The notes beneath the pieces are model-generated. The model searched no databases. It was not told the DNA's origin and saw only the letters and a program-made list of their open reading frames with translations. Below are positions 1 through 5,387 of a stretch of 6,994 nt of DNA, in pieces; position 1 is the stretch's first letter; each line of letters begins with the position of its first letter. This DNA comes from Aquisalimonas sp. (GTDB taxonomy: Bacteria > Pseudomonadota > Gammaproteobacteria > Nitrococcales > Aquisalimonadaceae). The position numbers and the translations under genes are program-made. The DNA lies in assembly GCA_007127625.1 (NCBI GenBank), contig SKYZ01000445.1, positions 1 through 6,994 on the forward strand, written 5' to 3'.

Positions 1-453
1 GCCGACGACTTTCACGCCATCTTCGACGTCAACGTCATCGGACCCTACCAGATGATCCGGGCAGTGGCGCCAACCATGAAGTCACAGGGACGGGGGGCGG
101 TGGTGAACGTCTCCTCCATTGCCGGCATACGCGGGGTGGGCTCATCGGTGGCCTACGCCGCGTCCAAGGGCGCGCTCAACACCATGACCCTGTCCCTGGC
201 CCGGGCCATGGGCCCGGAAATCCGCGTCAATGCGGTCTGTCCGGGGTTCGTGGAGACGGGGTGGCTGAAGGCCGGCCTGGGTGACCGATACGAGAAACAG
301 CGCGCCGCCTATGCCGCCAGCACGCCGCTTCAGGACAGCGTGAAACCGGAGGACGTCGCCGAAACAGTGGCGTGGCTGCTCACCGGTGCCGCCAAGACCA
401 CCGGGGAAACGGTGCTGGTGGACGCGGGGAAGCTGCTGGGGAACCGCCAGTAA
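1..453 (+). CDS. Short-chain dehydrogenase/reductase (SDR), 5'-truncated
   Basis: C-terminal 150 residues of a classical NAD(P)-dependent SDR oxidoreductase, cytoplasmic. The reading frame is open from base 1, so the gene starts upstream of the window and the Rossmann glycine motif is not visible. The four classical catalytic positions can be seen, numbered from the first visible codon: the Asn of 'DVNVIG' (N11), Ser of 'NVSSIAG' (S39), and Tyr and Lys of 'YAASK' (Y52, K56), with the usual 13-residue Ser-Tyr spacing. The 'NAVCPGFVET' segment is the conserved loop after the active-site helix that contacts cofactor and substrate. The C-terminus 'ETVLVDAGKLLG' matches the usual family ending. 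The substrate cannot be assigned: the SDR family is very broad, and fatty-acyl reductase, sugar or alcohol dehydrogenase roles all fit. The gene converges on the universal stress protein gene and ends 61 bp from it. Confidence 0.93.
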   Translation, partial: ADDFHAIFDVNVIGPYQMIRAVAPTMKSQGRGAVVNVSSIAGIRGVGSSVAYAASKGALNTMTLSLARAMGPEIRVNAVCPGFVETGWLKAGLGDRYEKQRAAYAASTPLQDSVKPEDVAETVAWLLTGAAKTTGETVLVDAGKLLGNRQ

Positions 454-469
454 TCACACCATGGCAAGC

Positions 470-505
470 GGGTGCGCGGGCGCGGGAACGCGCCCATGGG
501 CACCC
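470..505. terminator. GC-rich hairpin between convergent genes
   Basis: An interrupted dyad fills most of the 61-bp gap between the SDR stop and the convergent USP stop. The outer arms are GGGTGC (470-475) and GCACCC (500-505). The inner arms are GGGCGC (478-483) and GCGCCC (490-495), enclosing the 6-nt loop GGGAAC, with an unequal internal loop between the two stems. Position between two converging stops suits a bidirectional transcription stop. No T-tract follows on either strand, so this is not a canonical intrinsic terminator. Confidence 0.4.
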
Positions 506-514
506 GGCATGGCG

Positions 515-1462
515 CTACCCGATCACCGTCACCGGACCGGCCGCCCCCCGAAGCACGCGCTGGCTGACGCTGCCCAGCAGCATGGTCTGGATGCGCCCCA
601 TGCCGCGGCGTCCGATGATGATCTCCCCGCACTCGAGCTCACGCAGATAGTCGTTCACCGCCTGTGCTGGATGGCCGCTGCGGCGGACCTCCTTGATATA
701 CAGGTCCTTCGCGCCGGTATCGGCGATGACATCCCGCGCGGCAGCGAAAGCATTGTCGCCGCTCTGCCGCCCGAACTCGGCCAGTGCGGCTTCATCAGGC
801 CACGCCGCGGAGGAGTCCAGCACTCGACTCTCCAGTGCAGGAATCTCCCCGGCCGTCGCCGGCGAGGCGTGCAGAAGATGGATATCCAGGCCAAGCGCGG
901 CGGCCAGATCCCCGGCATATCGCACGGCCGTCGCAGCAAACTCCGAACCATCCACCGGGACCACCAGTGGGCCGACCTCGGCAGACCGGTTCTGGCCGCT
1001 ACTCACCACGGTGACCGGCTCAGCCACCTCATGGATCATCCGCTCGCTGACACTCCCCAGCAATGCCTCCCGGAAGACACCGAGACCGCGCCGGCCCATG
1101 ACCACATGGGACGCCTCCTGGTCGTTGACGAATCGGGGGAGTGCTTCCGCCGCTTCACCGGTCAGCAACCGTTCCTCCACCTTAACGCCCTGCCCCATGT
1201 GCTCACGCGCGCGCTGGAACGCGGTGTCCGCACTCTCTTTGCGAATGCTCTCGAACCCCCGCCCGGAGAGGTGACTGAGGGTCATGCCCTCGGTCCCTGC
1301 GCCCAGTTTCTCGAACAGGTCGGTGGCCGAGGCGGGAAAGGCGTGCACCAGGACAACGGGAAGCCCCAGGGCAGACGCCAGTCTGGAGGCATACCGTGCG
1401 GCCTCCGACGCGTGCTCGGACCCGTCCACCGGAACAATCAGCGTGCGGCTTGCAGTACTCAT
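515..1462 (-). CDS. Tandem-domain universal stress protein (UspA family)
   Basis: A 315-residue cytoplasmic protein made of two UspA domains, roughly residues 1-153 and 163-315. Each has the nucleotide-binding features of the ATP-binding class typified by MJ0577: the strand-1 Asp in 'VPVDGSE' (D13 and D171) and the G-x2-G-x9-G-S signature (G123/G126/G136-S137 and G284/G287/G297-S298). Both halves therefore look able to bind ATP, unlike tandem Usps in which one half has lost the motif. The ATG at 1462 is chosen because GGAG lies 8 nt upstream. An in-frame GTG at 1483 would add seven residues but puts that Shine-Dalgarno inside the coding region. Usp proteins support survival under starvation, oxygen limitation or osmotic stress; the exact role here is unknown. 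An FNR/Anr-like box upstream suggests induction by low oxygen. Confidence 0.93.
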   Translation of the reverse strand: MSTASRTLIVPVDGSEHASEAARYASRLASALGLPVVLVHAFPASATDLFEKLGAGTEGMTLSHLSGRGFESIRKESADTAFQRAREHMGQGVKVEERLLTGEAAEALPRFVNDQEASHVVMGRRGLGVFREALLGSVSERMIHEVAEPVTVVSSGQNRSAEVGPLVVPVDGSEFAATAVRYAGDLAAALGLDIHLLHASPATAGEIPALESRVLDSSAAWPDEAALAEFGRQSGDNAFAAARDVIADTGAKDLYIKEVRRSGHPAQAVNDYLRELECGEIIIGRRGMGRIQTMLLGSVSQRVLRGAAGPVTVIG

Positions 1463-1493
1463 GGCGTCTTCTCCAGTTCTCACTGTTTTGCCA

Positions 1494-1535
1494 AGAACAA
1501 CACATCTGCTGTCTCTGCCTTTTGATCCACGTCAA
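1494..1535 (-). promoter_or_regulatory. FNR/Anr-type site and putative class II promoter for the USP gene
   Basis: On the minus strand 1535-1522 reads TTGAC-GTGG-ATCAA, nine of ten matches to the FNR/Anr consensus TTGAT-N4-ATCAA. Its centre (1528.5) lies about 66 bp upstream of the chosen USP start. A class II arrangement (site at -41.5) would place the transcription start near 1487, giving a leader of about 24 nt. The hexamer at the matching -10 position (1499-1494) is TGTTCT, only three of six matches to TATAAT, as is common for activator-dependent promoters. Anr/FNR control of usp genes is known in Pseudomonas and E. coli. The site could also act on the divergent peptidase gene, about 112 bp away. 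The rest of 1463-1640 shows only a small inverted repeat (TCGGG-AAA-CCCGA, 1591-1603). Confidence 0.55.
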
Positions 1536-1640
1536 CACCAAGCCCCTGCCGACACCCGGACCTGCCTGCGGCGCCACCTTGCAGTCCGCATCGGGAAACC
1601 CGAGCATGAGGGGGTCATCGCGCACGTCCGGAGTGCAATC

Positions 1641-3608
1641 ATGGCCCTTCTCCCACGCTTCGCACTGTTCCTGCCATTGACCCTGGGCATCGTCCTCACC
1701 CCCTCGACCCACGGGGCGATGGACGATGCAATGTCCGAGAAGCGGCTGGAACTCGAACTCGACCCTGCAGCGCACCAGCTGCATGGATCCGTGACCTGGC
1801 CACCGGACAGCGGAGAGATCCGTTTCCGGCTGCACCAACGTCTCGTCGTCACCGGGGCCTACACCGAGCAGGGGCCGGTGCCGGCAGTACAGACATCCAC
1901 AGGCCAATGGCGAATCGACGTTCCGCACGGCACCGAAACCCTGACCATCAGCTACGGGGGCTGCCTGCGGGGCGCAGACGGAAACAACGGCCGGGGGCCG
2001 TTCCTCCGCTCCGACGGCGGGCTGCTGCCCGCCGGTAGTGCCTGGTTTCCCCGGGTCAGAGGCCAGGACACCCTGGCCTGGCACATGACCCTCACCGTGC
2101 CGGAGGGTCAGCGTGTCGTTGCCAGCGGCGAACTGCTGGGCGAACAGGACATCGACACCGGGATTCGCGCACGCTACCGCCATCCGCAAAGCCGGAGCAT
2201 CACCGTCGCCACCGGGCCCTGGTACGAAAAGCACCAGACCACGGACCAGGGGGTGCTGCTTCGCACCCTCTTCCCGGAAAACCTCCACGCCGACCACGCT
2301 GGCGCCTATCTGGACCACGCGGCGGAATACCTGGATCGCTTCCACGACGAGATCGGTGCGTATCCGCTGGCGTCATTCCAGATCGCGGCCTCGCCGCTGC
2401 CGGTGGGCCTGGCGTTCCCGGGCTTCACGCTGCTGGGCGAGCAGGTCATTCCCCTGCCCTTCATTCCGGGCACGTCCCTGGCCCACGAGGTCCTGCACGC
2501 CTGGTGGGGGAACGGCGTCCGCGCAACGGTGGCCGGCGGCAACTGGACCGAGGGGCTGACCACCTACATGGCAGATCACCGGCTGGCAGTGGAGCGCGAG
2601 GAAGGCCGTGAAATGCGCCGGCGCTGGCTGCGCGACTACGCCGCCCTGCCGGACGACGCCGATCGCCCACTGAACACCTTTCGCAGCGGCAACCAGGGGG
2701 CGGACCGGGTCGTGGGCTACCACCGCGGTGCCATGCTGTTCCTGATGCTGGAGGACCGCATGGGCGGAGACGCCTTCCGGCAAGGGACCCGGCGTCTGTG
2801 GCAACAGCACCGGCACACGACTGCCGACTGGGATGACCTTCTGGCTGCCTTTTCCCACGCGACGCACGAGGATCTGTCGCCACTATTCCGGCAATGGCTC
2901 GAGCGCGCCGGTGCCCCCGAGCTGGCAGTTGACGAGCTGCAGGTCGAGGGCCGCGGCGACGGCGGGTACGAGGTCACCGGCACGCTGCGACAGAGCCAGT
3001 CCGACCCGCCGTTCTCTCTGGCAGTCCCCATGCAGATCTTCGGCGAGGACGGGACTAAGACGGAAGTGGTGGACACGGACGCAAGGGAGACAGCATTCCG
3101 CATTCCCATGGCCGCCCCGCCACAACGCCTGGTTGTCGATCCCGACTACCGCCTCTGGCGCCGTCTACCCACCGAGCAGGCTCCGGCCATGCTCCGCGCC
3201 CCTTTGCTGGATCCGGAGGCGCGCCTGGTGGCACTTGCCGACGATGCCGCCGCAACGGGCCGCCAGATGACCGGCCGGGACCTGGCGACCATTAGCCCCG
3301 ACACCACCCCGGAAGGCAGTATCATGGTCGTTGGCAGTCGGAGAGACACCACCGACTGGCTGGAGCGGCACGAACTGGAGATTCCGTCACGGGTTGCGGA
3401 CCACGACGGCAACCATGCCTTCGCCGTCCCCGACACTGGCGTGGTGGTGCTGGCCGCGGACAGCGCATCCGTCCACCGCCAACTGGCCCGTCACATCCGG
3501 CACAGGGGCCATGACAGCTACGTCCTGGTTGCAGGCGATGGCAGCGTAACTGCCAGTGGCGACTGGCCAACGGAGTCCTCGCCCCTGGAACGCTCGCTGG
3601 CCGACTGA
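1641..3608 (+). CDS. Exported M1-like (gluzincin) zinc metallopeptidase
   Basis: A 655-residue protein with a hydrophobic signal peptide (about residues 1-26, likely cleaved near 'STHGA'), so probably periplasmic or exported. Residues about 30-210 form a beta-rich M1 N-terminal-like domain. The catalytic domain contains HEVLH (H282, E283, H286), the third zinc ligand E304 in 'NWTEGLTTY', and the transition-state tyrosine Y360 in 'GYHRGAM'. The 'VDPDYRLWRRL' segment (499-509) closes a beta domain, followed by about 145 residues of unassigned C-terminal extension. Two departures from textbook M1 enzymes: only 17 rather than 18 residues separate HExxH from the Glu ligand, and no GxMEN exopeptidase motif is present; 'PGFTLLGEQ' (260-268) occupies that area. 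Aminopeptidase activity should not be assumed. ATG 1641 is chosen for GGAG 7 nt upstream and the signal peptide; the frame is open further upstream but would overlap the divergent USP gene. Confidence 0.85.
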   Translation: MALLPRFALFLPLTLGIVLTPSTHGAMDDAMSEKRLELELDPAAHQLHGSVTWPPDSGEIRFRLHQRLVVTGAYTEQGPVPAVQTSTGQWRIDVPHGTETLTISYGGCLRGADGNNGRGPFLRSDGGLLPAGSAWFPRVRGQDTLAWHMTLTVPEGQRVVASGELLGEQDIDTGIRARYRHPQSRSITVATGPWYEKHQTTDQGVLLRTLFPENLHADHAGAYLDHAAEYLDRFHDEIGAYPLASFQIAASPLPVGLAFPGFTLLGEQVIPLPFIPGTSLAHEVLHAWWGNGVRATVAGGNWTEGLTTYMADHRLAVEREEGREMRRRWLRDYAALPDDADRPLNTFRSGNQGADRVVGYHRGAMLFLMLEDRMGGDAFRQGTRRLWQQHRHTTADWDDLLAAFSHATHEDLSPLFRQWLERAGAPELAVDELQVEGRGDGGYEVTGTLRQSQSDPPFSLAVPMQIFGEDGTKTEVVDTDARETAFRIPMAAPPQRLVVDPDYRLWRRLPTEQAPAMLRAPLLDPEARLVALADDAAATGRQMTGRDLATISPDTTPEGSIMVVGSRRDTTDWLERHELEIPSRVADHDGNHAFAVPDTGVVVLAADSASVHRQLARHIRHRGHDSYVLVAGDGSVTASGDWPTESSPLERSLAD

Positions 3609-3636
3609 GGGCCGGACTGGTTCTCCTCGAGCCTCC

Positions 3637-3668
3637 GTGGCAACGTGGCAAAGTTGCAAAGTGGCACT
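3637..3668 (+). repeat. Four tandem octamers of GTGGCAAA type
   Basis: Four consecutive 8-bp units, GTGGCAAC, GTGGCAAA, GTTGCAAA and GTGGCACT, sit in the 84-bp gap between the M1-like peptidase and the metzincin gene, ending 16 nt before the metzincin Shine-Dalgarno. The segment also contains a 5-bp inverted repeat (GCAAC 3640-3644, GTTGC 3653-3657). It could be a short regulatory or mRNA-structure element, or simple slippage-derived sequence; nothing decides between these. Confidence 0.5.
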
Positions 3669-3692
3669 GCAGGGCCGACTTCCGGGAGCAGC

Positions 3693-4658
3693 ATGCGTAT
3701 CTCGTTATGGCACATCGGCATCGTCACCCTGGTGGGCATTGCAGCGATCCCGCTGGTGAACCAGGGCCTGTCCGGGGATGGGCTGCTGGATGGCACCGGA
3801 ACGTCCGTCGCCGACGACTGCGAAATCCCCATCGCCCTCCACCTGGGCTCCATCGATGACCGCTTCGACCTGGGCCGGAGCACGGTGAATCGCGCACTTC
3901 GGGACGCCATTGCCATGTGGGAAGAGGCCTCGGACGATACCCTGTTCCGCGAAACCGAGGATCTCGGCATGGCGGTGACCCTGGAGTACGACCAGCGGCA
4001 GGCATCGGCCCAGGCACGAGACCGCGACCGCGAAGAGTTGGCGCAGATGGAGGAGACACTGCAGACCCGGCAGGCGCGCCTGCGACGCGAGCATGACAGC
4101 CTGAGCGGGGACCTGGCGGCGTTCGAGGACCGGCAGCGTGAGTACAACGCCCGCCGACGGGAGCATGAAGAGGCCGTCGCGGACTGGAACGCCGGCCGCG
4201 TGGAGCAGACACTTGCCCGCAGGGCGGAACTGGAACGCGAGCGCCAGGAGTTGCAACAGGCGAGACAGGCGTTGCAGGAGGCCCGACATCAGCTTCAGGG
4301 ACGCCAGGAGACATTGCAGGCCCGACAACAGCAGCTCGAGGAGGACGCCCGGCAGTTCAACGAACGCGTCGCCGCATACAACCGGGCTGCCGCGGACAGC
4401 GTTGGCTTTGAAATGGCACGCTACCAGCGTCACGGGGACGAACGGGCCATCCGGGTCTTCCGTGCCATGGGGGACGATGAGCTGCGCGTGGTCCTCGCCC
4501 ACGAGCTCGGGCACGCCCTGGGTATCGGCCACGTCAACGATCAGCGCGCCGTGATGCACGCGGACCTGAGTTCAGCCAATCGGCAGCGCACCACCCTCAC
4601 CGCTGCCGACCGGACCGCCCTTGCCGACGCCTGCAACATCGGCGTGGAGGACTCTTGA
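3693..4658 (+). CDS. Membrane-anchored matrixin-type metzincin with coiled-coil insertion
   Basis: A 321-residue predicted zinc protease. Residues about 5-23 form one hydrophobic segment, an uncleaved anchor or signal peptide, placing the rest outside the inner membrane. Residues 43-100 resemble the N-terminal half of a matrixin fold: strand 'IALHLGSID', helix 'RALRDAIAMWEEAS', strands to 'AVTLEYD'. Residues about 101-233 are a charged Gln/Arg/Glu-rich coiled coil. The fold then resumes with 'GFEMARYQRH' and the metzincin zinc motif HELGHALGIGH (H270, E271, H274, H280). A Met-turn methionine (M288) follows eight residues later, the spacing of matrix metalloproteases. ATG 3693 is chosen because GGGAG precedes it by 4 nt and it leads straight into the membrane segment; a GTG at 3645 lacks a ribosome site. 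The gene lies 84 bp after the M1-like peptidase gene, probably co-transcribed. No propeptide cysteine switch is evident. Substrate unknown. Confidence 0.85.
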   Translation: MRISLWHIGIVTLVGIAAIPLVNQGLSGDGLLDGTGTSVADDCEIPIALHLGSIDDRFDLGRSTVNRALRDAIAMWEEASDDTLFRETEDLGMAVTLEYDQRQASAQARDRDREELAQMEETLQTRQARLRREHDSLSGDLAAFEDRQREYNARRREHEEAVADWNAGRVEQTLARRAELERERQELQQARQALQEARHQLQGRQETLQARQQQLEEDARQFNERVAAYNRAAADSVGFEMARYQRHGDERAIRVFRAMGDDELRVVLAHELGHALGIGHVNDQRAVMHADLSSANRQRTTLTAADRTALADACNIGVEDS

Positions 4659-4662
4659 CCCC

Positions 4663-4797
4663 ATGATGATGCGACTTCGCGACACCATCCGTGACCTGTT
4701 CCGGCCCGGTGGGCTCAGGCGCCACCCGGCGCTGGCGGCGATCGCCCTGGCCGTGGTGGCCTTCATCGTCATCGGCCTGGTGCTGCGGCCGCTCTAA
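4663..4797 (+). CDS. Small single-pass membrane protein, 44 aa, unknown function
   Basis: A short open frame beginning ATG-ATG-ATG four bases after the metzincin stop. The product has a basic amphipathic start (about residues 3-21, 'RLRDTIRDLFRPGGLRR'), then one strongly hydrophobic segment (about 23-41, rich in Ala, Val, Ile and Leu), and ends 'LRPL'. The positive charge before the membrane span predicts a cytoplasmic N-terminus. GGAGG at 4646-4650 lies 12 nt before the first ATG, rather far, so translational coupling to the metzincin gene is likely. The codon composition and GC-rich third positions match the neighbouring genes. I do not recognise a family. Its place next to a membrane-anchored protease suggests a partner or anchor, but that is inference only. 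Confidence 0.6.
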   Translation: MMMRLRDTIRDLFRPGGLRRHPALAAIALAVVAFIVIGLVLRPL

Positions 4798-4800
4798 CCA

Positions 4801-4832
4801 ATACTTGAATACGTGTTCATATATACTATCCT
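4801..4832 (+). promoter_or_regulatory. smtBA promoter with overlapping SmtB/ArsR-type operator
   Basis: The dyad TGAATACGTGTTCA (4806-4819) has one mismatched pair and is flanked symmetrically by ATA (4801-4803) and TAT (4822-4824). It resembles the TGAA...TTCA half-sites bound by SmtB, CzrA and other ArsR-family repressors. Overlapping promoter elements are TTGAAT (4805-4810) with TATCCT (4827-4832) at 16-bp spacing, or the better -10 hexamer TATACT (4822-4827). Repressor bound here would block RNA polymerase, giving autoregulation relieved by metal. Either -10 choice puts the transcription start within about 5 nt of the GTG at 4839. Confidence 0.7.
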
Positions 4833-4838
4833 GATGGC

Positions 4839-5156
4839 GTGAGATCGCTGAGCGCCGACCAACTGACTGAACTGGGCGAGATGTTCCGCATGCTCGGTGA
4901 CCCGACCCGGCTGGGTATCGTCCTGAGCTGCATGGACGAGCCCGTCAGCGTGGGCCACATGGCCGAGCGGCTGCACGCCTCCCAGTCGTTGATCAGTCAT
5001 CACCTGCGGCTCCTGCGGGCCACGCGTCTGGTCAGGAATACCCGGCAGGGCCGTAGCGTGCTGTACCAGGTCAGCGATGACCACGTGCGCACCATGTTGC
5101 AGAACATGGTGGAACACATCCGTGAAGAGCCGATTGATCCCGGAGGTACGACATGA
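4839..5156 (+). CDS. smtB: SmtB-type ArsR-family metal-sensing repressor
   Basis: A 105-residue winged helix-turn-helix repressor. The core 'MFRMLGDPTRL' (15-25) and recognition helix region 'SQSLISHHLRLLR' (48-60) are diagnostic of the ArsR/SmtB family, followed by the wing 'NTRQGRSVLYQV'. The C-terminal helix carries D80-x-H82-x10-H93-x2-E96, the same ligand set and spacing as the alpha-5 zinc site of Synechococcus SmtB (Asp, His, His, Glu) and close to CzrA. The alpha-3 Cys-x-Cys site of arsenic, cadmium or lead sensors is absent ('PVSVGHM' in its place) and the only cysteine is C31. Zinc or cobalt sensing is therefore the best inference. The GTG start at 4839 keeps the first helix; no Shine-Dalgarno precedes it. 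The next in-frame ATG (4881) would delete that helix. The stop overlaps the metallothionein start (ATGA), so regulator and target form one autoregulated operon. Confidence 0.9.
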   Translation: MRSLSADQLTELGEMFRMLGDPTRLGIVLSCMDEPVSVGHMAERLHASQSLISHHLRLLRATRLVRNTRQGRSVLYQVSDDHVRTMLQNMVEHIREEPIDPGGTT

Positions 5157-5320
5157 GTGAAGTGGACCGCGTCAAGTGTGCATGCAGTGACTGTGTCTGC
5201 GTGATTCCGCCGGAAACGGCGGTGGAGCGCAATGGTCAGCTCTTCTGCGGTGATTCCTGTGCCAAGGGCCATACCGAAGGCTCCGGCTGCGGGCATGTGG
5301 GCTGCAAATGCTCGGGCTGA
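5153..5320 (+). CDS. smtA: SmtA/BmtA-type bacterial metallothionein
   Basis: A 55-residue cytoplasmic metal-sequestering protein. Its nine cysteines (C9, C11, C14, C16, C32, C36, C46, C51, C53) and two histidines (H40, H48) reproduce the ligand order of Synechococcus SmtA, which holds a four-zinc cluster. 'KCACSDCVC' at the start and 'CGHVGCKC' near the end are the recognisable blocks, and 'ERNGQLFCGDSCAKGH' matches the central zinc-finger-like part. Compared with SmtA one residue is missing just before C46, and the terminal histidine is lacking. A strong Shine-Dalgarno GGAGG (5142-5146) lies 6 nt before the ATG, which overlaps the smtB stop. Likely role: buffering excess zinc and binding cadmium, induced when SmtB releases the operator. 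In cyanobacteria smtA and smtB are divergent; here they are co-directional with the regulator first. Confidence 0.95.
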   Translation: MSEVDRVKCACSDCVCVIPPETAVERNGQLFCGDSCAKGHTEGSGCGHVGCKCSG

Positions 5321-5387
5321 CCCGGTGACTGCTGATCAAGCGATGATCTCAGGGGCACGCTAAACAGTTTCCCTGGGAGGAAAGTCA

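Noticed and set aside
386..1525. Plus-strand open frame of 379 codons antisense to the USP gene
   Set aside because: The minus-strand USP has two intact ATP-binding motifs and a good ribosome site. The plus-strand product is low-complexity and overlaps the end of the SDR gene.
1591..1603. TCGGG-AAA-CCCGA inverted repeat upstream of the M1-like peptidase
   Set aside because: A 5-bp stem with a 3-nt loop is expected by chance in GC-rich DNA, and it does not coincide with promoter elements I can identify.
1284..1640. N-terminal extension of the M1-like peptidase frame
   Set aside because: It would overlap the start of the divergent USP gene and its promoter and bury the signal peptide. ATG 1641 has a good ribosome site and leads directly into the signal sequence.
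1203..2345. Long minus-strand open frame of 380 codons
   Set aside because: It overlaps the USP gene in another frame and is antisense to the M1-like peptidase. Its translation has no recognisable domain and has shadow-frame composition; long spurious frames are expected at this G+C content.
3645..3692. GTG start adding 16 residues to the metzincin
   Set aside because: It has no Shine-Dalgarno and lies inside the octamer repeats; ATG 3693 has GGGAG just upstream and opens with the membrane segment.
3705..4559. Minus-strand open frame of 284 codons
   Set aside because: It is antisense to the metzincin, whose zinc motif, Met-turn and heptads prove the coding strand.
5334..5348. GATCA-N5-TGATC dyad after smtA as a terminator
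   Set aside because: The stem is only five AT-containing pairs and is not followed by a T-tract, too weak to call.
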